DNA from: JBPRGG01 sp051418075
GTDB taxonomy: Bacteria; Bacteroidota; Bacteroidia; Cytophagales; Cyclobacteriaceae
DNA: 39,276 bases
Direction: 5' to 3'
Assembly: GCA_051418075.1 (NCBI GenBank)
Contig: JBPRGG010000004.1
Coordinates: forward strand, 1 to 39,276
The notes under the pieces are model-generated. The model had not been told where the DNA came from. It did no database searches and was given only the letters and a program-made list of their open reading frames with translations. A program made the position numbers and the translations under genes. Below are positions 32,875 to 39,276 of the stretch, in pieces (within the stretch, counting starts at the first letter, position 1; the number at the start of each line of letters is the position of its first letter).

Positions 32875-33831
32875 ATGAAAAATTATGTTCCGTTATTAAT
32901 TATACTATTTTTTACTTGTTCATTTGCGGCATTTGGGCAGCAAGATGCTCAATTTAGTCAATACATGAACAATACAATTTTTTACAATCCCGCATTTGCC
33001 GGAGTGGAAGGGGTTACCAAAATTACCGCTATTCACAGAAGCCAATGGCTTGGCTATAATTCTTCATTCGATGGCCCTGGTGGCGCACCAATGACACAAG
33101 TTTTAAGTATAACGTCTCCAATTTTAAGATTTCGCAGCGGGGTTGGTTTTCATTTAGTTAATGATCAGGTTGGCCTGTTGAATAATCTGGAAGCGCAATT
33201 ATCTTATGCTTATCATCTGGCTGTGAGAGAAGCTAAATTAAGTTTTGGATTAAGAGCCGGACTATTTGCCCAATCCATTAATAAAAACAAATTCCGTCCT
33301 AATGATCCCAATGATCAGGTGCTGCAGAATATGGAAGAGTCTCAGGTTAGACCTGATATGGCTGCCGGTGTTTATCTTAGAGCAGAAAAGTATTTTGCCG
33401 GGGTCAGTTTCAATCACCTGTTAAAATCAGAATTTGATTTTGCCGTAGATGATCTGAGAAATGCCCTGGAGAACCATGTATATGTCATAGCTGGCTATGA
33501 TTATGAATTTAATTATGATATGATCATAACTCCCTCCATTCTATTCAAATCCGATTTTAATTCCTATTCATTCGATGTAAGTTTAACCGGTACATACAAA
33601 GACAAATTATGGGGTGGGCTATCCTTTCGGCAATCCGAAGCCGCCATCGCCATGATTGGTTACAGCATTTTAAAAGATAATTCTCTAAGGCTTGGCTATT
33701 CTTTTGATTATGTGATACGGGCTCAGGAAGCTAAACAGCCAACTTCCCACGAATTGATGTTGAGTTACACGCTACCGGTAGTTTCAGGTGAAGGCAAAAA
33801 AATAATAAGGACTCCCAGGTTCAGACACTAA
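32875..33831 (+). CDS. PorP/SprF family type IX secretion system membrane protein
   Basis: 318 residues. Signal peptide ends around AAFGQ. The conserved PorP/SprF start follows directly: QDAQFSQYMNNTIFYNPAFAGVEG. Later motifs are HRSQWLGY, GVGFHLVNDQVGLLNN, LSYAYHLAV and LSFGLRAGLF, with a C-terminal beta-barrel strand pattern. These outer-membrane barrels serve T9SS, and SprF-type members are needed for export or anchoring of proteins with type B (CHU_C) sorting domains. It lies 201 nt upstream of gldK, matching porP-porKLMN order in other species. Whether it is the general PorP or a dedicated SprF cannot be decided here. Confidence 0.9.
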   Translation: MKNYVPLLIILFFTCSFAAFGQQDAQFSQYMNNTIFYNPAFAGVEGVTKITAIHRSQWLGYNSSFDGPGGAPMTQVLSITSPILRFRSGVGFHLVNDQVGLLNNLEAQLSYAYHLAVREAKLSFGLRAGLFAQSINKNKFRPNDPNDQVLQNMEESQVRPDMAAGVYLRAEKYFAGVSFNHLLKSEFDFAVDDLRNALENHVYVIAGYDYEFNYDMIITPSILFKSDFNSYSFDVSLTGTYKDKLWGGLSFRQSEAAIAMIGYSILKDNSLRLGYSFDYVIRAQEAKQPTSHELMLSYTLPVVSGEGKKIIRTPRFRH

Positions 33832-33972
33832 GGATTTGAAACATAATTAATTGATCAATGTTAAGAAATTATTCATCGAATTCCCTGAAATTTAATTTAT
33901 TAAGTTTTGCAATAAAACTTACATATCACAGTTTTTATATATATTGGAAATGAAAGATTAAAAATGAAATAA

Positions 33973-33980
33973 TAACTTTG
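33973..33980 (+). promoter_or_regulatory. Candidate -7 element for the gldKLMN operon
   Basis: TAACTTTG, exact TAnnTTTG, 52 nt before the gldK ATG. ATG rather than TTG sits at the 20-nt spacing (33950-33952). Suggests that gldKLMN can be transcribed separately from the porP-like gene. Confidence 0.4.
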
Positions 33981-34032
33981 AAACTCCTATAAAGGAATTT
34001 TGATAAATTCAAATTGTTAAACAAGGTGTGTT

Positions 34033-35070
34033 ATGAATAAAATTGTTGTTAAATTAAAAGCTATTGGCTTAATAGCTGTACTTGCCTTTATTTTTCAGGG
34101 TTGTGGCCTGTTAGGAGGTGGAGGAGTTGATGATCATGGCGAGGTAATAGGTGTTCAAGGTAGAGAAGGATGGACTATGACTGTTCCCTATGGTATGGTT
34201 CCAATCCCGGCAGGTACTTTCCATATGGGACAGGCCGATGAAGATGTGGCCGCTACTCAAATCAATTTTAATAAACAAGTCACCATTGGTAGCTTTTACA
34301 TGGATGATACAGAGATCACCAATAATGAATACCGTCAGTTTGTGGATGCAATGATGATGGATTCTTTGCAGATATTGGGTGAAGATTATGTGATGACGGA
34401 GCTGTATCCCGATACTACAGTTTGGGTAAGAGATTTTGCTTATCACATGGGCGATCCCATGATGGTTTATTATTATTCTCACCCTGCCTTTGACAATTAT
34501 CCAGTGGTAGGAGTCGATTGGGAAGCCGCTAAATATTTTAGCCAGTGGAGAACCAATTATCTTAATGATTACCGTTATAGTAAAGGTGAATTTCCAATGC
34601 CTGACTTCAGGCTCCCTTCTGAAGCAGAATGGGAATATGCCGCCAGAGGCGGACGTGATATGGCCAAATATCCATGGGGTAATCCCTATATCCGAAATGC
34701 CAAAGGATGTATGTTGGCCAACTTTAAGCCAGGCCGCGGAAATTATTATGATGATGGTTTTCAGTATGCTGCACCTGTAGGATCTTTCTTTTCCAATGAT
34801 TACGGTCTTTATGATATGTCAGGTAATGTTTCAGAATGGTGTGAGGATGCTTATGCTCCCGGATCTTATGCCCTGGTGTGGGATTTGAACCCTACTTATT
34901 ATGATGAGAATGAACCCAGAAAGATCATTCGCGGAGGATCCTGGAAAGATATAGCTTATTATCTGGAAACTGGTACCCGGACTTTTGAATACAAAGATTC
35001 CTCCAGAGCATTTATTGGATTCAGATGTGCCATGACTTACCTGGGCAGATCAGCTGGTAACGAATTTTAA
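34033..35070 (+). CDS. gldK: Gliding motility/T9SS lipoprotein GldK (PorK)
   Basis: 345 residues. Lipoprotein signal peptide with lipobox FQGC (Cys24). The rest is a formylglycine-generating-enzyme-like (sulfatase-modifying factor) domain: MVPIPAGTFHMGQAD, MDDTEITNNEYRQFVD, YPVVGVDWEAAKYFSQW, RLPSEAEWEYAARGG, YPWGNPY, GLYDMSGNVSEWCED, IIRGGSWKD and FIGFRCAM. In T9SS this fold is structural: GldK/PorK forms the periplasmic ring with GldN/PorN under the outer membrane. As I recall, PorK and F. johnsoniae GldK are longer than this, so it may lack a C-terminal extension. First gene of gldKLMN. Confidence 0.93.
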   Translation: MNKIVVKLKAIGLIAVLAFIFQGCGLLGGGGVDDHGEVIGVQGREGWTMTVPYGMVPIPAGTFHMGQADEDVAATQINFNKQVTIGSFYMDDTEITNNEYRQFVDAMMMDSLQILGEDYVMTELYPDTTVWVRDFAYHMGDPMMVYYYSHPAFDNYPVVGVDWEAAKYFSQWRTNYLNDYRYSKGEFPMPDFRLPSEAEWEYAARGGRDMAKYPWGNPYIRNAKGCMLANFKPGRGNYYDDGFQYAAPVGSFFSNDYGLYDMSGNVSEWCEDAYAPGSYALVWDLNPTYYDENEPRKIIRGGSWKDIAYYLETGTRTFEYKDSSRAFIGFRCAMTYLGRSAGNEF

Positions 35071-35138
35071 TTTAACTTAAAATTATAAATCTTTATTAAC
35101 TTAATTAACTTCAGTATTAACTAAAAAAGACTAAAAAA

Positions 35139-36047
35139 ATGAGCAGAAAAAAAGGTGGTTTTGTAGAGCTTCTTTATACTACTATAATGCCAAAAATATA
35201 CGGAATAGGAGCGGCTATAGTTATTGTAGGAGCCTTATTTAAAATTCAACATTTCGAAGGTGCAGGTATCATGTTGGGTGTAGGGTTGACAGTCGAAGCG
35301 ATTATTTTCTTCTTAAGTGCTTTTGAACCAAAGCATCCTGAACCTGATTGGAGCAAAGTTTATCCCGAACTGGCAGAAGACTATGATGGTCCTCCTCAAG
35401 CACGTTCCAAAATTCAGCAAGGAAGTGGGGATTCAGTTACTAAAAAATTGGACCATATGCTGGAAAGTTCCAAAGTGGGACCGGAATTGATAAACAGTTT
35501 AGGTATGGGTATGAAAAAACTCTCCGACTCTGTAGTGAAAATTTCTTCATTAGGTGACACAGCTTTAGCTACCAATGATTTTAATAAAAATATCCAGGCA
35601 GCTTCAGGGTCCTTATTGGAAGTAAAAAAATCTTATGAAAGCTCTGCTATCTCAATGAATGAAATGGCTACAATAACTAAAAATTCATTGAATGAAATAG
35701 CAACTGCATCAAAAAATACAGTAACTGAATTAGGGAATGCTTCCAGAACAGCATCAGAAGAAATCAACAATGCTTTCAAAGATACCAAGGAATACCATAC
35801 TCAAGTTCAAAGCATTACCAAGAATTTAGGTGCCCTGAATGCAGTATATGAAATGGAATTGAATGATGTAAATGGTCATCTTAAGGCCATGAACAAATTC
35901 TATTCTAATCTGACTACTGCCTTGGAAAGTATGTCTGGTGCAACCAAAGACACCGAACAATTTAAAGATGAGATTAATAAATTAACATCTAACTTATCCT
36001 CTTTAAATAAGGTTTATGGTAGCATGTTAACTGCAATGAAGAGTTAA
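35139..36047 (+). CDS. gldL: T9SS inner membrane motor protein GldL (PorL)
   Basis: 302 residues. Two TM helices (about 16-34 and 42-62): YGIGAAIVIVGALFKIQHFEG then MLGVGLTVEAIIFFLSAFEP. With GldM it forms the proton-driven rotary motor of T9SS and gliding. The intramembrane acidic residue is present (E53 in TVEAIIFF), as are K35 and H38, likely counterparts of the conserved residues of characterised GldL. The long cytoplasmic part (63-302) is helical with repeated SLNEIA/NTVTEL heptads. It ends in three similar LxxLNxVY-type segments (229-241, 247-262, 285-300). Start ATG 35139, 68 nt after gldK. Confidence 0.95.
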   Translation: MSRKKGGFVELLYTTIMPKIYGIGAAIVIVGALFKIQHFEGAGIMLGVGLTVEAIIFFLSAFEPKHPEPDWSKVYPELAEDYDGPPQARSKIQQGSGDSVTKKLDHMLESSKVGPELINSLGMGMKKLSDSVVKISSLGDTALATNDFNKNIQAASGSLLEVKKSYESSAISMNEMATITKNSLNEIATASKNTVTELGNASRTASEEINNAFKDTKEYHTQVQSITKNLGALNAVYEMELNDVNGHLKAMNKFYSNLTTALESMSGATKDTEQFKDEINKLTSNLSSLNKVYGSMLTAMKS

Positions 36048-36091
36048 TTGTACAAATTTGAAATTTTTATTAATGATAAATATTAGAAAAT

Positions 36092-37675
36092 ATGGCAGGA
36101 GGTAAAGAAACCCCAAGACAAAAGATGATTGGGATGATGTATCTGGTTCTTACAGCCCTTTTAGCCTTAAACGTGAGTAGTGAAACTTTGGAAAAATTTG
36201 TTTTTCTAAATGAAAGTTTGGAACGACAGGTTTCTGAAAGTATCGCGAAAAATGATAGAGTTGTGGCTAATATTGCAGCTACTGTGGAAGAGCTGGGAGG
36301 CAGGGAACAAGACATAGAAGTGTTAGATAAAGCTAATAAGATCAGAGAGGCTACCAATGAAATAATTAAGTATACCAATGAAGTGAAAGTGGAAATGGTA
36401 GAAATTACTGGTGGATACAATGAGGATGGAGAGTTAATTGGAGCCCAGGATATGGATAAAGTTGCAAATTATATGATAAATAAGAAGAATGGGGAAACCT
36501 TAAAAGCCCGTTTGAATGAGTATGCAACCTTTTTATCCCAGGAATTAGATGAGGATTTTGCTCCATTAGCTTATGATGGTAAAAATCATCCGGTGTATAA
36601 AGATGATAAGGAACAAAAACAAAAAGATTTTGCCACCCTTACTTTTGAGAGTACTCCAACCGCAGCATGTATGGCTTCTGTAAGTCAGTTACAAACTGAA
36701 GTAATGGCTTATGAGAATAAAGCGTTGGAAGATTTAGCAAAGAAAATAGGAGCAGGTGATGTTAAGTTTGATGTTATTACCCCCATGGTAAGACCTAAAT
36801 CCAATATCATAGCAGCAGGAACAAAATATGAAGCAGACCTCTTTATTGCCGCATCTGCTTCAGGTATGACTCCTAAAATGGCTGTAAATGGCTCAAATAT
36901 TCCGGTTGTAGGAGGTATGGGTAAAGTTGAATTTACCGCAACAGGTGGTGGTAGTTATGATGCAGATGGGTTATCTAAAAAGACCTATGAAGCAGCAATT
37001 ACCATTGATATGCCAGGTGGAAGAGACAGTACTTTCACCCAAAGTATCGAATATTTTGTAGCTAAACCGGTTATTCAAATACAATCTGCCTCTGTACAAT
37101 CATTATATCTCAATTGTGGGAATGAATTACAAGTGAATGTACCTGCTTTAGGGTCAGCTTATAACCCTAGTTTTTCAGCTCAGGGTGGTACCGCTATACC
37201 AGGTAGTAAAAAAGGTTTGGTCACCATATTACCCAAAGCTGCAGAAGTTACCCTTAATGTAAGCAGTAGTGGTACCTTTATTGGAGCTGAAAAATTTTCT
37301 GTGAAGAGAATCCCTATACCATCTATTGTGGCTAAATCAGGAGGAAGACCTATAGATCTAAAATCAGGTGTATCTGCTCCAGGACCAAGATCTTTAACCC
37401 TGGAAGCAATACCGGATGAAAGTTTCGCTCAATTCCTGCCTAAGGATGCAAACTACAGGGTGGCAGAATTTACCATATTTTTAGGTAGAGGTGCGCGACC
37501 GGTTACTCAAATTACTTCAACTTCACCAACTATAAACCTAAATCAGATTGCATCTTCAGCCAGACCCGGTGACAGGATTATCATAGAGGTGAAAAGAGTT
37601 GAAAGAATGAATTTTAAGAAAGAAATTGAGGAAGTGAGAATGCCAACAGAGGTAATCACCATTCCTTTGAATTAA
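36092..37675 (+). CDS. gldM: T9SS motor stator-partner protein GldM (PorM)
   Basis: 527 residues, close to the usual 510-530. N-terminal TPRQKMIGMMYLVLTALLALNVS contains the single TM helix whose bundle rotates inside the GldL pentamer. The rest is periplasmic: an alpha-helical domain (about 35-215; ETLEKFVFLNESLE) and then beta-rich D2-D4 domains (about 225-527; VRPKSNIIAAGTKYEADLFI and the C-terminal FTIFLGRGARP) that reach the GldK-GldN ring. It starts 44 nt after gldL and is followed by gldN after 21 nt, all one operon. Confidence 0.96.
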   Translation: MAGGKETPRQKMIGMMYLVLTALLALNVSSETLEKFVFLNESLERQVSESIAKNDRVVANIAATVEELGGREQDIEVLDKANKIREATNEIIKYTNEVKVEMVEITGGYNEDGELIGAQDMDKVANYMINKKNGETLKARLNEYATFLSQELDEDFAPLAYDGKNHPVYKDDKEQKQKDFATLTFESTPTAACMASVSQLQTEVMAYENKALEDLAKKIGAGDVKFDVITPMVRPKSNIIAAGTKYEADLFIAASASGMTPKMAVNGSNIPVVGGMGKVEFTATGGGSYDADGLSKKTYEAAITIDMPGGRDSTFTQSIEYFVAKPVIQIQSASVQSLYLNCGNELQVNVPALGSAYNPSFSAQGGTAIPGSKKGLVTILPKAAEVTLNVSSSGTFIGAEKFSVKRIPIPSIVAKSGGRPIDLKSGVSAPGPRSLTLEAIPDESFAQFLPKDANYRVAEFTIFLGRGARPVTQITSTSPTINLNQIASSARPGDRIIIEVKRVERMNFKKEIEEVRMPTEVITIPLN

Positions 37676-37696
37676 GAATAAAAATTAACAGGTGTT

Positions 37697-38572
37697 ATGA
37701 AAAAATTAGTTTATGTTATCATTTTATTGGGCGCTTTTTTCCTGACAGATCTTTCTGTAGCTTTAGCCCAGGAATCTCCTTCAGGATATAACCCTAATTC
37801 CATTCGCCCGGTACATCAGGATTATATGATGTACAAAAGGAGAGTATGGAGAAGAATGGATCTTAGGGAAAAGCAGAACAAGCCATTTTTTGCTAAAGGA
37901 AATGAAATTACTAAAATTATCATTGATGCTGTAAAAGATGGTCGATTGTACCCTTATAAAAGTGATTCCTTAACTGAAAGAATGTCCAAAGAACAATTTT
38001 TGGAGAACCTGCAAACACCTGATTCCGAAGTCGCTTTAAGTGAGGAAGAGAAGGAAATGGGATTTGGCCAGGATACTGGAAGTGGCTGGGGTGAAGATAA
38101 TGGTGGAGGTGGTGCCTGGGGAGATAGTAATCAATCAGCTGGTCCTGCAGTAACCTATTTTCTGCCTATGGAAGTCACCCTGATGAATATTGTGGAAGAT
38201 GTATACTTTGACAGGATTAGGTCCAGGCAATATTATGATATTCAATCCATTGAATTAGTGTTACCTCCGGATAAAATACCTACAGGTTTGGAAAGAAAAG
38301 TGGGGACTTTCAGATATAAAGACGTGGCGGAATTATTCAGGAATATGCCTGACGAAGCCATTTGGTTCAATCCTCAAAATGGAGCTCAGCACAGGAACTT
38401 AGCTGATGCTTTCCTGCTGAGATTATTTAATTCCAGAATTTTCAAAGTATCCAATACTGAAGATTTACAAATTGTAGATATCTATGGGGGGGATCCTAAA
38501 AAGGGTTTATATGCCTCACAGGAAATGGAGCATAAACTAATGGAATACGAACACGATCTTTGGGAATTTTAA
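37697..38572 (+). CDS. gldN: Gliding motility/T9SS ring protein GldN (PorN)
   Basis: 291 residues. Signal peptide MKKLVYVIILLGAFFLTDLS, cleavage near ALAQ. Family motifs: RPVHQDYMMYKRRVWRRMDLREKQNKPFF (37-65), IIIDAVKDGRLYPY, YFLPMEVTLMNIVEDVYFDRIRSRQYYDIQSIELVLP, DVAELFRNMPDEAIWFNPQN and a C-terminal DIYGGDPKKGLYASQEMEHKLMEYEHDLWEF. It forms the periplasmic ring with GldK. Residues 121-149 are an odd low-complexity insert rich in Gly, Trp and Asp (SGWGEDNGGGGAWGDS). Last gene of the operon; terminator at 38602-38633. Confidence 0.95.
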   Translation: MKKLVYVIILLGAFFLTDLSVALAQESPSGYNPNSIRPVHQDYMMYKRRVWRRMDLREKQNKPFFAKGNEITKIIIDAVKDGRLYPYKSDSLTERMSKEQFLENLQTPDSEVALSEEEKEMGFGQDTGSGWGEDNGGGGAWGDSNQSAGPAVTYFLPMEVTLMNIVEDVYFDRIRSRQYYDIQSIELVLPPDKIPTGLERKVGTFRYKDVAELFRNMPDEAIWFNPQNGAQHRNLADAFLLRLFNSRIFKVSNTEDLQIVDIYGGDPKKGLYASQEMEHKLMEYEHDLWEF

Positions 38573-38601
38573 TAATGCCTATTTAATAAATCGTTTTGCT
38601 G

Positions 38602-38633
38602 AAAAGAGAGGCCCTAACAAGCCTCTCTTTTTG
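38602..38633 (+). terminator. Intrinsic terminator of the gldKLMN operon
   Basis: AAAGAGAGGC (38603-38612) pairs perfectly with GCCTCTCTTT (38621-38630) around an 8-nt loop and runs into T5. It lies 30 nt after the gldN stop. Confidence 0.92.
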
Positions 38634-39276
38634 TTTGCCTCGCATGCAAATATATCCGGTGGATTGCAAGAAATCCACGTCACCTAACCAGAGGGAATTC
38701 AATGCGAAACCAAGGGCGTTGCTGGCAACGGCGAGGTCTGAAGGAAGGTTTTAGCAAGTCTGGGGAACATAACGAAAGTGAACCGACTTTGGCATACGTT
38801 CTGGGTAACCTTGCAAAAAGTGGGAAAGCCCGAATTCTGGATAAGGACGTATGTTATAATGGATGGGTTTCCAGGCAGGATAGTTAGCTTAACAAGGGAA
38901 GCCTTTATCGACCGCACGTAATAGTGCTAGTTGGTAACAAGTTTGACGACGAGAAGCCGGCGAAAAGGTGAAGGTGGCAGATGAACCCGTAGTAGTGATC
39001 AACTCTCGGCCTATGAAAGCCTGGTAACAGGAAGGAGGATAAAACCGAGAGGACCTTATGCCCAAGTAAGTGCAAACAGTCATAAGGAGTTATACAACTT
39101 CAAAAGAGGGTATAACATGCGAAGGGGCGAAGTTAAACCAAAGCTTAGATGCTATACCAAAGAGATTGAGTACAAGCAAAGACAATCCTGGTTGAGATGC
39201 CGGGAGGTATTTTACAGGAAGTGGTGACGAGCCTACATTTTGTAGAAACCGTGCGAGTGTTCAGTATCCATGTTCA
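38633..39276 (+). mobile_element. 5' part of a group II intron (partial, right end outside the window)
   Basis: About 640 nt without a credible gene but dense in RNA structure, with wording I recognise from domain I of bacterial group II introns: CACCTAACCAGAGGGAA near the start, GGTCTGAAGGAAGG, GGGGAACATAACGAAAGTGA, GTAGTAGTGA, and CCTG-GTAA-CAGG (39020-39031, a GNRA loop) inside CTCTCGG/CCGAGAG (39003-39009 with 39045-39051). Further stems: GTGGATT/AATCCAC near 38661-38680, CGTTG/CAACG near 38715-38729, CTTATG/CATAAG (39055-39086), GTTATAC/GTATAAC (39089-39116). The intron-encoded reverse transcriptase and domains V-VI would lie to the right. The exact 5' splice site is uncertain (38633-38660). 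A fragmentary intron is possible. Confidence 0.68.

Noticed and set aside
38702..39083. Short frames (61-72 codons) in the intron region
   Set aside because: They overlap each other on both strands and cross the predicted RNA stems; no resemblance to a maturase or other protein.
38640..39110. RNase P RNA or another housekeeping RNA instead of a group II intron
   Set aside because: The GGTAACAG piece is reminiscent, but the other conserved RNase P blocks are absent and the arrangement of stems fits intron domain I better.
1..39276. tRNA or rRNA genes
   Set aside because: No cloverleaf with a T-loop GTTCRANYC pattern or conserved rRNA segment was found by reading the intergenic regions.

Overview
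The window is about 39.3 kb of AT-rich bacterial chromosome. The organism is a member of the Bacteroidota, most likely Cytophagales. The evidence is the type IX secretion/gliding module (PorP/SprF-like, GldK, GldL, GldM, GldN), a type B T9SS sorting domain on a giant secreted repeat protein, DUF4271 and DUF2007 proteins, and promoters of the Bacteroidota form (TTG, about 20 nt, TAnnTTTG). No tRNA, rRNA or CRISPR array was found.

Layout. 1-7628 (minus strand): two very large secreted repeat proteins form one operon. The upstream one has 16 MBG-type repeats, four further beta-sandwich domains and a CHU_C sorting domain. The downstream one starts on the base after its stop codon and runs off the left edge as a chain of cadherin/Ig-like repeats. 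7992-10400: membrane GAF/PAS signalling protein with no output domain. 10402-13846: acyl-CoA synthetase (minus) and a lone TolC-family protein (plus), divergently transcribed. 13863-17246 (minus): lpxH, then ftsH and rsfS, with a terminator between ftsH and lpxH. 17287-22569 (plus): birA, ahcY, a class A penicillin-binding protein and an Hsp20-like protein. 22627-23493 (minus): unnamed secreted protein with a possible transglutaminase-like triad. 23494-24092: non-coding stretch with nested complementary segments. 24093-28099 (minus): CPBP protease, DUF2007, cdsA, glutamate dehydrogenase and psd. 28135-30625 (plus): dusB-like gene, EamA transporter and a small unnamed protein. 30817-38572 (plus): DUF4271, hemD-like, porP/sprF-like, gldK, gldL, gldM, gldN. 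38602-38633: intrinsic terminator. 38633 to the right edge: the 5' part of what looks like a group II intron, sitting directly behind that terminator.

How it fits together. The gld/por genes encode the motor and core of T9SS, which would export the CHU_C-tagged adhesin encoded at the left end. Cell-envelope genes dominate the middle: LpxH for lipid A, CdsA and Psd for phosphatidylethanolamine, the PBP for peptidoglycan, and FtsH for membrane protein quality control. I found no clearly new defence or biosynthetic system. The least explained items are the abutting adhesin pair, the sensor without output, the secreted Cys/His protein, the structured gap at 23.9 kb and the intron behind the gld terminator.
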